33,267 bases of DNA from Rubripirellula sp. (lineage in GTDB: Bacteria; Planctomycetota; Planctomycetia; Pirellulales; Pirellulaceae). Shown here piece after piece: positions 1 to 7,651 of this stretch. The notes under the pieces were generated by a model that worked only from the letters and a program-made list of their open reading frames with translations, had not been told where the DNA came from and searched no databases. The DNA lies in contig JADHOA010000009.1 in assembly GCA_016779185.1 (NCBI GenBank), forward strand, positions 1 to 33,267. Direction: 5' to 3'. The position numbers and the translations under genes are program-made. The stretch's first letter is position 1. Each line of letters begins with the position of its first letter.

Positions 1-1350
1 ACCGATTTCACGTTGCCATTGAGCTAAGGCATTTCGCATCATCGCGATTGTCTGATCGTATTTGGGATCACCTGCCAAATTATGAATTTCGTGAGGGTCT
101 GTTTGCACATCATAAAGTTCTTCGACGGGTTTTCGATTCGCAGAAAAGAGACGACCAGCTTCACTTAATTGATTGAGTTGCTCGGCACGACGAATCTCTT
201 GCATGGTTGCGCCTTTTTCTGGCGTATTCATGTATTGATAGTACGGCTTCAGTGGTTCGAAGTTGCGTAGGTAACGAAAGCGAGTGCCTCGCACCGATCG
301 AATGATGTCGTAGCGTTCATCCATTCGATCTCTAGCGCCAAAGATATATTCTCGGGCAGTTGGCAGATTTGGACCCAAGAAAGCCCGTCCCTGAAAATGT
401 GATGGGATTTGGATTCCGGCAAGATTTAAGGTCGTCGGCGCAAAATCAATGGAACTGATGAGTTGTGTTTCCGTCGATCCCGGAACGCCTTGTTGATCTT
501 CGCGATACTTTGGTGGTAGGCGAATAATCAGCGGAATATGGGTTCCCGATTCATATAGCCAGCGTTTGGCTCGAGGAAGTCCGATGCCATGATCAGACCA
601 GTAGAAAATGATTGTGTTTTCATATTCGCCCGATTCCTGCAGCTCACGAATGAGTTCGCCCGCCCAATGATCCATCGCGGTGATTAACTCATAGTTTCTT
701 TTCCAGTCTTCTCGAACGATTGGGGTGTCAGGATAGTAGGGTGGTAATGTCGTAAGTTTTGCAGCTAACTGTCGCTCGTTCGATTCTAAAGATCGAGTGA
801 CTTGTTTGTACTTTGATTCACTTGCGATTCCACTTTCGTGACATCCGGTGAAGTTGAACACCGCAAAAAACGGTTGGTCGGCGTTTTCTCGATTTTTCCA
901 GTGCGCTCGAGCACCGGACTCATTCCAAATCTTCTTGGGGGATGGCTCGGTGAACTGGTAGTCCGTTTTACTATTGTTGGTGCAAAAATAACCGGCATCT
1001 TTCATGAGCATGGGAAATGGTTCCAGCCAGTCCGGTAATTTCGCATCACATCTCATGTGATGGGTGCCGATGCTATTTTGATACATGCCGGTAATGATTC
1101 CCGAGCGACAAGGCGCACAAACTCCGGCTGTGGTGTACGCGTGCGTATAGCGAACTCCTTCTTTTGCCAATGCATCTAGGTTCGGAGTGATGGCATGCGG
1201 GTCACCATAGCAGCCCAAGTGTGGGCTGATGTCTTCACACGAAATCCACAGGATGTTTGGGCGTGAATCGACAGCGTAAGTGTTCACGCAGAGGTTCACG
1301 CATAACGAAAAACAGATCGCGGTGGTCAACACAATGAATCTTGTAGCCAT
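1..1350 (-). CDS. Sulfatase (arylsulfatase family), partial at left edge
   Basis: Exported sulfatase that would hydrolyse sulfate esters, probably of sulfated polysaccharides. The frame is open from the ATG at 1350 to the window edge, giving 450 codons with no stop. An N-terminal hydrophobic stretch (about residues 5-25, cleavage near TYA-V) is a Sec signal peptide. The sulfatase signature CAPCR-SG, with C78 as the residue converted to formylglycine, is at 1105-1119, followed by ITG. Metal/active-site elements include CED near residue 38-40 and WSDHG with D253/H254, then a conserved Lys at 262. This is a Cys-type enzyme, so it needs a formylglycine-generating enzyme that is not in the window. 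It lies 91 bp downstream of the serine hydrolase gene on the same strand. No clear Shine-Dalgarno sequence precedes the ATG. The C-terminus is missing from the window; family members are usually about 450-550 residues. Confidence 0.95.
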   Translation of the reverse strand, partial: MATRFIVLTTAICFSLCVNLCVNTYAVDSRPNILWISCEDISPHLGCYGDPHAITPNLDALAKEGVRYTHAYTTAGVCAPCRSGIITGMYQNSIGTHHMRCDAKLPDWLEPFPMLMKDAGYFCTNNSKTDYQFTEPSPKKIWNESGARAHWKNRENADQPFFAVFNFTGCHESGIASESKYKQVTRSLESNERQLAAKLTTLPPYYPDTPIVREDWKRNYELITAMDHWAGELIRELQESGEYENTIIFYWSDHGIGLPRAKRWLYESGTHIPLIIRLPPKYREDQQGVPGSTETQLISSIDFAPTTLNLAGIQIPSHFQGRAFLGPNLPTAREYIFGARDRMDERYDIIRSVRGTRFRYLRNFEPLKPYYQYMNTPEKGATMQEIRRAEQLNQLSEAGRLFSANRKPVEELYDVQTDPHEIHNLAGDPKYDQTIAMMRNALAQWQREIG

Positions 1351-1441
1351 ATTTCGAATGGTTGTTAGAGATTGGGCGAGGTGCTAGGTCAGTAGAATTC
1401 AGTGTAGATATCGGAGAATCTATTTTTGACAGAAATGTAAT

Positions 1442-2587
1442 TCACCGTGGGTGAATTTCTCCGATAAGAGTCGCTATCTTTCCGGCAAGGGAATTTACCG
1501 ATCCCTTTCCATCGGGATGTAAGCGACTGCTCAAAAACACGAAAACAATTCCTTTCGCAGGATCAATCCATAGTACGGTTCCTGTAAATCCTCCATGACC
1601 AAATGCTTCTTCAGATAATGTCGATCCACGATTGCTGGAGTAGGGAGATTGATGATCCCAGCCATATGTGCGAGTGCCGCGAGGCACCTCTCGCGGTTGA
1701 ATCATTAACTGAAAGGTTTCTTCGTTCATCACTTGCGGATGACGTTTGCCTCGATGCAACATGCTTTGTCCAAACTTGGCTAAGTCTTTCGCGGTAGAGA
1801 AAAGTCCCGCATGCCCTGCAATGCCACCAAGAAGATACGCGCGAGGGTCGTGGACTTCGCCTCTCATCCATCGGTTATCTCGTTTTTCAGTAGCGGCTGA
1901 TTTAAGCCTGAGTTCCTGATTAGGGAGAAAACCCGTTTCAGTCATCGCCAAAGGTTTGAATATCTTATTTCGGCTGAAATCATCTAGCGTTTCGCCACTC
2001 ACGCGTTCAACCAGTTTTCCCAGAACGATGAAACCCACATCGCTGTACATGAAACGCTCTCCGCGTTTCGCAGACATCCCTAGTTCACAGATTCTTGTCC
2101 ACGCAAGGTTCGGCCCCTGTTGATAATCACGTAAAGAGTTATCAGGAATCAAGCCGCCTGTGTGGAGCAAGAGTTCTGAGATCAGGATCGATTCCTTGCC
2201 GTTTCCTTTGAATTCAGGCAGGTACTGAGAAACAGGTCGATTCACATCGATTTTCTTTTGCTGCACCAGGTGCATCACCGATGTAGCAGTCGCAACAGGT
2301 TTTGTGATCGAAGCAAGATCAAAGAGCGTATCTATGGTCATTGGTTCTGATGTCTGTCCAATTAGCCGATTACCGTACGCTTTTTCGAAAAGAATTTGAT
2401 CCTTGTTTGCGACCAGGACGACTGCACCCGACATCTGACCATCCGCAATCCCCTGCTCGACGATTTGGTCAATGGCGGAGGCGTTTTCGCGTGTGAACCG
2501 AATATCCGCGAAACATTTGCCAGCGAAGCATGAGCCTACTGAGATTCCGACACATAACAAAATGAATCGTAAAGATTGAGATTTCAC
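1442..2587 (-). CDS. Serine hydrolase, beta-lactamase / class C PBP family
   Basis: Secreted serine hydrolase of the class C beta-lactamase / penicillin-binding protein fold, 381 aa. Substrates of such stand-alone proteins vary (D-Ala peptides, esters) and cannot be fixed from sequence. The three active-site elements are visible: SITK (S93, K96), the YSD motif at Y181 in the usual YxN position, and HGG at 331-333 in the KTG/HxG position. Residues 1-27 form a signal peptide (hydrophobic ILLCVGISVG, then small residues up to FA-D). The start codon is GTG at 2587; a GAGGA Shine-Dalgarno sequence 6 nt upstream supports it. It follows truB by 100 bp on the same strand and may be co-transcribed, and the sulfatase follows 91 bp later. 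The cysteines at 20 and 25 lie in the signal region and no strong lipobox is seen. Confidence 0.93.
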   Translation of the reverse strand: MKSQSLRFILLCVGISVGSCFAGKCFADIRFTRENASAIDQIVEQGIADGQMSGAVVLVANKDQILFEKAYGNRLIGQTSEPMTIDTLFDLASITKPVATATSVMHLVQQKKIDVNRPVSQYLPEFKGNGKESILISELLLHTGGLIPDNSLRDYQQGPNLAWTRICELGMSAKRGERFMYSDVGFIVLGKLVERVSGETLDDFSRNKIFKPLAMTETGFLPNQELRLKSAATEKRDNRWMRGEVHDPRAYLLGGIAGHAGLFSTAKDLAKFGQSMLHRGKRHPQVMNEETFQLMIQPREVPRGTRTYGWDHQSPYSSNRGSTLSEEAFGHGGFTGTVLWIDPAKGIVFVFLSSRLHPDGKGSVNSLAGKIATLIGEIHPR

Positions 2588-2593
2588 GGGCTG

Positions 2594-2598
2594 TCCTC
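2594..2598 (-). promoter_or_regulatory. Shine-Dalgarno GAGGA for the serine hydrolase
   Basis: On the minus strand GAGGA stands 6 nt before the GTG at 2587. It is one of the few good Shine-Dalgarno matches in this window and it decides the start, since no ATG lies at this position. Confidence 0.6.
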
Positions 2599-2687
2599 AA
2601 AGAGACACTAGCATCAGAAAAGCGTTGATTTTAGCAACTCGGACGGTGACGCGATTAGAATTTGCACAATCCAGAGTGATCGTTTGC

Positions 2688-3650
2688 TCAGCGTTGCATT
2701 TCTACAGCTTCTTTTGCCGGTGGAAAGACACGATAGGGATGCCATCGTCCACTTTTGCGGCGAAGAATCGCGAAGAGTTCTCCGTTTTCCCCAACTGCTG
2801 CGACTTCTTGCGAAGTGCTTTCCGGTTGACTCGAATCCGTTTCTTTATCGTTTTGTAGGTGGATTTTCTGGTTGTTTTCTCCGCCGATGAGTTCCCCATC
2901 AATGAACTGACCAAAATAAATTTTGGGTACGTCAGATGGTGGGATCACGATTCGAGACAGGTGCTCAACCGCCATACTAGCTGGTAGCAGATGTTGAGAG
3001 AGATCATCGTGCTGGATTGTCTGGAGATCGATTGCATGTTGACCGTGAAAAGGGCCCACCGAGGATCTTCGAAGGGAAGTCATAATGGCGCATGATCCGC
3101 TTTGTTTCGCGAGATCAGATCCAATCGAGCGAACATAAGAACCCGATCCACACTCAATCGAGAGCCTCATTATCGGGTGATCATAATGGTCGACCACTAC
3201 GGAGTAGATTTGCACTTTGCGACTGGGCATCTGAAAGACTTCGCCATCTCGCGCCCGTTGGTACGCTCGCTTACCGTTAACATGAATTGCAGAGTAGGCT
3301 GATGGGGTTTGCAATACGGTTCCGACCATTCGGGCCGCCGATTCTTCAATGCTCAATCGGTCGGGGACGGGCAGGTCGGGGTGTCGAGTGATTTGCGTTT
3401 CCGTGTCTTGTGACGGGCTATCTTCACCCAGCCGAAACTCACCGGTGTACGACTTGGAATATGCTTGGACCTGAGTGACGAGTCGAGCTGCCGCTCCGAT
3501 GCCCAATACCAGAACACCTTCTGCGATGGGATCGAGAGTTCCCGCGTGCCCGACTTTGATTTTCCGCAATCGTCTCTGGACTTGATTGACTAAGTCTCGA
3601 GATGTCATGCCTGGTGGCTTGTAGCAATTCAGAAATCCGAACCACGTCAT
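2688..3650 (-). CDS. truB: tRNA pseudouridine(55) synthase TruB
   Basis: Isomerises U55 in the T-arm of tRNA to pseudouridine; cytoplasmic. The 320 aa protein starts NCYKPPGMTSRD and carries the TruB catalytic motif GHAGTLDPIAEGVL, with the nucleophilic aspartate at D40. Further conserved blocks are KSYTGEFRLGEDS (about 65-78), SAIHVNGKRAYQRAR (about 118-133) and GSGSYVRSIGSDLA (about 167-181). The length matches the bacterial family (E. coli about 314 aa), but the last 90 residues are divergent, contain an acidic/polar stretch (NDKETDSSQPEST) and end in a basic GRWHPYRVF segment, so the C-terminal domain is atypical. The start is ATG 3650. The usual infB-rbfA-truB-rpsO neighbourhood is absent; truB here heads a minus-strand run with a serine hydrolase and a sulfatase. 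It is divergent from the NUDIX gene, with a 204 bp shared upstream region. Confidence 0.96.
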   Translation of the reverse strand: MTWFGFLNCYKPPGMTSRDLVNQVQRRLRKIKVGHAGTLDPIAEGVLVLGIGAAARLVTQVQAYSKSYTGEFRLGEDSPSQDTETQITRHPDLPVPDRLSIEESAARMVGTVLQTPSAYSAIHVNGKRAYQRARDGEVFQMPSRKVQIYSVVVDHYDHPIMRLSIECGSGSYVRSIGSDLAKQSGSCAIMTSLRRSSVGPFHGQHAIDLQTIQHDDLSQHLLPASMAVEHLSRIVIPPSDVPKIYFGQFIDGELIGGENNQKIHLQNDKETDSSQPESTSQEVAAVGENGELFAILRRKSGRWHPYRVFPPAKEAVEMQR

Positions 3651-3841
3651 GTTTGTTTAACTGCTCGACGAAATCAATGAGAATCGAACCTTTCGATCCA
3701 TGCTCGATTCACCCCAGCTGAGGGCTTCTCCGATGGATTGGACTCCGATAGTCTTACACCGTAATGCTGATTGATGCGAGGGTTGTGAAAGAGATCCCCA
3801 GCAGGTTGTGTATCAGGCTAAGTGACAAGTTTTTTTACCTG

Positions 3842-3847
3842 AGGTGA
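3842..3847 (+). promoter_or_regulatory. Shine-Dalgarno AGGTGA for the NUDIX gene
   Basis: AGGTGA is a six-base match to the 16S rRNA tail. It lies 7 nt before ATG 3855 and only 4 nt before the in-frame GTG 3852, so it favours the ATG. Confidence 0.55.
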
Positions 3848-3854
3848 TAAAGTG

Positions 3855-4379
3855 ATGTCAAAACAGAACGAAACGATCCTGCTGAAAGGTAACCGATTTG
3901 ACGTCCACATGATGCACCTCAAGGGTAGCGATGGAAAGGTCTATCAACGCGAGGTGATTCGGCATCCCGGAGCGGTGGTTCTGATACCGATGCTTGATGA
4001 AGATACGATCGTGTTGATTGAAAACACGCGTCCCACCGTAGGAGAGACGTTGTTGGAATTGCCAGCTGGGACAATGGAATGGAACGAGAATCCAGAGTCG
4101 ACCGCTAAACGCGAGCTGGCCGAAGAAACTGGGTATCGTGCCGAGACGTACACGCTACTTCATCAGTTTTATTCTGCCCCCGGGATTAGCGATGAATTGA
4201 TGTATTTGTACGCCGTCAAAGATCTGAGTCCTGGCGACCATAATCGAGAAGCTGTTGAGAGAATTGAGAATCGGATTGCTACCCGTTCAGAGATTTTGAG
4301 ATGGATTGAAGAAGGAAAAATTCGAGATGGGAAGACACTGATAGGACTCTACGCTTTTTTGCATTCTTCCAAGTTCTAG
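3855..4379 (+). CDS. NUDIX hydrolase, ADP-ribose pyrophosphatase-like
   Basis: Likely hydrolyses ADP-ribose or a related nucleoside diphosphate sugar to AMP plus a sugar phosphate; cytoplasmic, 174 aa. The complete Nudix box GX5EX7REUXEEXGU is present at about residues 72-94 (G-TMEWN-E, then RELAEETGY), carrying the metal-binding glutamates. Upstream, LIENTRPTVGETLLELPAG and downstream the FYSAPGISDELMYLY segment match the ADP-ribose pyrophosphatase (NudF-like) subfamily rather than MutT. The length is typical (about 170-210 aa). The ATG at 3855 is chosen over GTG 3852 because of the AGGTGA spacing. It is a single gene, divergent from truB and convergent with rlmKL. No T-rich terminator hairpin was found in the 187 bp to the next gene. 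Confidence 0.92.
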   Translation: MSKQNETILLKGNRFDVHMMHLKGSDGKVYQREVIRHPGAVVLIPMLDEDTIVLIENTRPTVGETLLELPAGTMEWNENPESTAKRELAEETGYRAETYTLLHQFYSAPGISDELMYLYAVKDLSPGDHNREAVERIENRIATRSEILRWIEEGKIRDGKTLIGLYAFLHSSKF

Positions 4380-4440
4380 TAAAATTTACTTTCTTGGGAT
4401 CCATTCAATTCCACCACACCATCAATATCGTTTTGGTTTC

Positions 4441-4456
4441 GCTTGCTGATGCAAGC
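4441..4456. repeat. Small inverted repeat between convergent genes
   Basis: GCTTGC and GCAAGC form perfect 6-bp arms around a TGAT loop in the convergent NUDIX/rlmKL spacer. There is no adjacent T-run, so it is not a standard intrinsic terminator on either strand. It may be a transcript-end structure or chance. Confidence 0.3.
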
Positions 4457-4566
4457 CACAGATTCGTGGCGATTTGTTGCTGCATTGCTCAGCCCGTCAT
4501 CTACCTCTTGAGTTGCAAGAGTCAGCTAGGGTGATGAAGACGCGTGACACCGAAGAATTCTTCTGA

Positions 4567-6999
4567 TTATCGAACCAGTCTCCAGCACCGATGGATGCGG
4601 CGATTGCGAAAATCTTCGGGAACCGTTTGCCGTGAAATTTCGTGTGCTTCGGCTAAACCAAGATTTTCCGGCGCGAATTTGAAGCGTCTAAAGTTTGTTG
4701 AAAAATAAATCACACCGCCCGGCGTAACGAGCGGAAGCACATGACGCAGTAATTCTTCGGCTTGCCCTTGAACGGTCCAGTCATTTTCAGTGCGTTTGCT
4801 ATTCGAAAAGGTGGGCGGGTCAATGACAACCAAGTCATAGCTCGGACGTTTTGGATGGTCTTGGATAAACTGCAACACATCCTTTGCAATGAATTGGTGT
4901 TGATCGCCATGAAGGCGATTCAATTCCAGATTCGCCTTCGCCCACTCTAGGTAATTTCGAGAAAGATCAACGCTCACGGAACGACTCGCTCCGCCATCTG
5001 CTGCATAAACGGTGAAAGATCCGGTATAGCAAAAGAGGTTGAGGAAGCTTTTTCCTTTTGCCTGATCACGTACCATTCCGCGAGTAACGCGATGGTCTAG
5101 AAAGAGTCCGGTGTCAACGTAATCTGCAAGATTGACAAGGAACTTTAGTCCTCCCTCTTGAACTTCTTTACGCGCGAATGTTTCCGCAACCTTGTCGTGT
5201 TGGTTTTTTCCTTTCTGTCTTTCTCTGCGTTTGAGATAAACATTTTCTGCTCGAATCTCTAGACAGTTTGCCGCTGTCGTCCCCATCAGCTCCAGCCAAT
5301 TGGCATGTTCAGCGATGTCTCGTTCGTGCGGACGTTCGTATTCGGTGATATGAATGCAGTCTTCGTAAAGATCAACGACTAAAGGGATTTCCGGAATATC
5401 ACGTTCATAAATCCGATAGCACGTGATGCCACGTTTCGATGGCCATCGTCTTAAATGTTTGGCTCGTTTGCGAATCCGGCTCGCAAATAATGTGGCTTGT
5501 TCGCGAGATTTCGCAGAAAGTTCGCCAAAGGCCGCCGGTCCCGACGCATGCTCATAACGCGGTTCTTGATGATTCGCTGCTGGGTTCGGTTTTGGCTCGG
5601 ATGGGGATGATCTATCAGTTTTTTCTGCAAAAGAAAAATCTGTCCGTTTAAGACTGCTAGGGGCAGCGTTTACGTTGGTGCTCTGCGGTGATTTTGATTC
5701 TTGATCAATTTGGCTAGGAGCGACCTCCAAATTTTCACTCAGGGGAGTCGCTCGCTGGGGTGTGTTTTTAGAAATAGCTACCGGCGGTTGATCGACAAGC
5801 GAATCATCCGAGGAAAGATTAGAGGGGGACGGATGATTGTTCAGTGGGTTGGTGACAGGTTTTGGGCCGTGAAATTGAAAATACGTCATCGAATCTCGAC
5901 CGCTGTAAAGTTTACGGCGTCGATCCGCCGGTCGACCGAGCAGAGCTTCGAGTTGTCTGAAGTCAGTGAAGACATAGTGCGACCAAGTCGGTAGTCGCCG
6001 AAATAGATCAGGTAGTTGCCGATAGTAGTCGTCTCGGTCCCGCGTGTACTGGAATTTTTCTCCCAGAATTGGCACGGTGATCAGACAGCCGAAGCGTTTC
6101 TGATTTCTGATTTCGTGAAGCTCTTTGCACTCAAAGTGAATGGATTGATGAACTCCGAATTTATCGGCACTCGAACGCGCCTGATGCAAAATCCGCGGGT
6201 CCGTGTCGTTAGCGATGATCCGTGTTTCAAGACTCGTGAGACGCTGGTTGTTGGATTCGGATCGTAATTCTTTTGCGACGTTTTCATGATCTTCAGACCA
6301 TTCCTCGCATGCAAATGATCGATTGAATCCTGGGGGGATATTCATCCCGATCATTGCTGCTTCGATCGCAATGGTGCCGCCACGGCAATAGGGATCGATC
6401 ATGGGACGGCCATTCTTCCAGTAGCTTAGCATGACCAGTGCAGCGGCCAGCGTTTCTTTGATTTGTGGGGCGGAACCTCGCTCGTGGTAGCCTCGCCGGT
6501 GTAGTCCGATTCCTGACGTGTCGAGGGTGAGGGTCGCGATATCTTTTAGTATCGTGAAGTCAACTCGATAAGCGGAACCATTTTCCGGTAGGGCAGTACA
6601 TGAATAGTCCCTCATCAGTGATTCCGCGATCGCTCGTTTGATGGATCGCTGGCATGCCGGAACACTCGTCAGTTGCGAGCGAATACAGCGTCCATTAACG
6701 GGGAACTGACCTTGTTGATGAATGAAGGGCGTCCAGTCGATTGCTCGGGTTGATTCGAATAACGCATCAAAGTCACCTGCGGCGAACTCTGCGATCTTGA
6801 TCAAGATTCGATCTGCTGTACGTAGCCAAAGATTCGTTCGGAGAATATCGCGACTTGTACCTTCAAACGCTATGCGACCTGGTTCGACAATCCTGGCCGA
6901 ATAGCCAAGTGCTTCTAGTTCTCGGCGCACAAGGGCTTCGAGGCCAAAAGCACTGGTGGCGACAAGTTGGTAAACGGTGCGATCGAAATCTTTTTTCAT
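4567..6999 (-). CDS. rlmL: Bifunctional 23S rRNA methyltransferase RlmKL with a degenerate RlmL half
   Basis: In E. coli this fused enzyme makes m2G2445 (RlmL half) and m7G2069 (RlmK half) in 23S rRNA. Here it has 810 aa against about 700 in E. coli. Order: THUMP region (about 45-160), RlmL methyltransferase (about 180-375), a polar Ser/Pro/Asn/Gln-rich linker (about 380-500), then the RlmK domain (about 505-810). RlmK looks intact: KYRIYERDIPE-like strand, FLNLFCYTGSFT for SAM binding, and VIDPPTFSNSKR (DPP at 727-729). The RlmL half has CRGGT where CGSGT is expected and ITVPILGE where NPPYGE is expected, so its catalytic motif appears lost. ATG 6999 is preferred; an in-frame TTG at 7017 would add six residues, and neither has a clear Shine-Dalgarno sequence. 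No frameshift is visible. The gene stands alone, convergent with the NUDIX gene. Confidence 0.93.
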   Translation of the reverse strand: MKKDFDRTVYQLVATSAFGLEALVRRELEALGYSARIVEPGRIAFEGTSRDILRTNLWLRTADRILIKIAEFAAGDFDALFESTRAIDWTPFIHQQGQFPVNGRCIRSQLTSVPACQRSIKRAIAESLMRDYSCTALPENGSAYRVDFTILKDIATLTLDTSGIGLHRRGYHERGSAPQIKETLAAALVMLSYWKNGRPMIDPYCRGGTIAIEAAMIGMNIPPGFNRSFACEEWSEDHENVAKELRSESNNQRLTSLETRIIANDTDPRILHQARSSADKFGVHQSIHFECKELHEIRNQKRFGCLITVPILGEKFQYTRDRDDYYRQLPDLFRRLPTWSHYVFTDFRQLEALLGRPADRRRKLYSGRDSMTYFQFHGPKPVTNPLNNHPSPSNLSSDDSLVDQPPVAISKNTPQRATPLSENLEVAPSQIDQESKSPQSTNVNAAPSSLKRTDFSFAEKTDRSSPSEPKPNPAANHQEPRYEHASGPAAFGELSAKSREQATLFASRIRKRAKHLRRWPSKRGITCYRIYERDIPEIPLVVDLYEDCIHITEYERPHERDIAEHANWLELMGTTAANCLEIRAENVYLKRRERQKGKNQHDKVAETFARKEVQEGGLKFLVNLADYVDTGLFLDHRVTRGMVRDQAKGKSFLNLFCYTGSFTVYAADGGASRSVSVDLSRNYLEWAKANLELNRLHGDQHQFIAKDVLQFIQDHPKRPSYDLVVIDPPTFSNSKRTENDWTVQGQAEELLRHVLPLVTPGGVIYFSTNFRRFKFAPENLGLAEAHEISRQTVPEDFRNRRIHRCWRLVR

Positions 7000-7199
7000 C
7001 AATACAGCTGTGGCCAATCAATTTGTTTTTCGGCGTTTTTGAGTAGGGATCCACCGATCGGTTTATCTTGTTTCGACGCGAATCCGCAAAGGAATGCATC
7101 ACTCTCGTTGTGGCTCACATTCGACCAGAAACAAATCGATAGATTTGCTACAGCAGTTTGCTAGGTGTCAAAAACTCGTGGAAGCTGTATCGACCCGGC

Positions 7200-7247
7200 G
7201 AATCCAGGTACTAATGAACACAGGTGCCAACGAACATAGGTACCAGC
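7200..7247. repeat. Three imperfect 16-bp tandem repeats
   Basis: Units are GAATCCAGGTACTAAT (7200-7215), GAACACAGGTGCCAAC (7216-7231) and GAACATAGGTACCAGC (7232-7247), all with a central AGGT. Units 2 and 3 agree at 13 of 16 positions, units 1 and 2 at 11 of 16. They lie about 400 bp before arsS and about 200 bp before the rlmKL start. They could be iterated protein-binding sites, or decayed duplication. Confidence 0.5.
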
Positions 7248-7573
7248 TTAGGCCTCGTGACACTTGAATTCATGGCCAGTCTGCTGGGGCTACTCCTAGG
7301 TGATCACCGGATTCACTCGGCTTTTTTTTACACTCGATCCGCGACGTTATTCGACATGCTACTCTGTTTTTCGGCAAGAAATGATTTTGGTTTGAAAACC
7401 GTTTTTAACCGAATAGTCGGATGGGGACTTACCTTCGGATGTTCGGTTGGGGCGATGGATCAAAACCCTTGCCGCTTCATTTGGTTGGCTATCGATCGTA
7501 CTTGCAAAAAAACGGATGACTCAAAACACTTCGGCATTCCAGTTTGTAGCAGGTTCTCGGACTGCGATGCCTG

Positions 7574-7596
7574 TGGAATAATGCTGAATTATTCCA
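7574..7596. promoter_or_regulatory. Inverted repeat upstream of arsS, candidate operator
   Basis: Perfect 9-bp arms TGGAATAAT and ATTATTCCA flank a GCTGA spacer. The site ends 55 bp before the arsS ATG at 7652. Its centre (AATGCTGAATT) resembles the centre of the inverted repeat before arsM at 8778-8798 (AATGCTTGATT). No T-run follows, which argues against a terminator. Binding by an ArsR-type or other repressor is inference; no regulator gene is in the window. Confidence 0.45.
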
Positions 7597-7651
7597 AATG
7601 AATGTTTTGAGTGCTGCCAGCTTTTAACCCACCGATTCCACTGTGATCCAA

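Larger units (their letters stand above)
7000..7651. other. Intergenic region between rlmKL and arsS
   Basis: About 650 bp upstream of both divergent genes with no convincing gene. A 125-codon plus-strand frame at 7224-7601 has no recognisable domain, no Shine-Dalgarno sequence and a Cys/Phe-rich composition unlike the neighbours, and the inverted repeat at 7574-7596 overlaps its end. The region holds three imperfect 16-bp tandem repeats (7200-7247) and that inverted repeat. Promoters for rlmKL and arsS must lie here, but I cannot place -35/-10 boxes with confidence. Confidence 0.6.

Noticed and set aside
6058-6087. Frameshift as the cause of the missing NPPY motif in RlmL
   Set aside because: The reading frame and family similarity continue on both sides, and no single indel restores an NPPY motif, so substitution is the better explanation.
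7224-7601. 125-codon plus-strand open frame before arsS
   Set aside because: No domain, no Shine-Dalgarno sequence, unusual composition, and its end overlaps the inverted repeat at 7574-7596. Its apparent start falls within the 16-bp tandem repeats.
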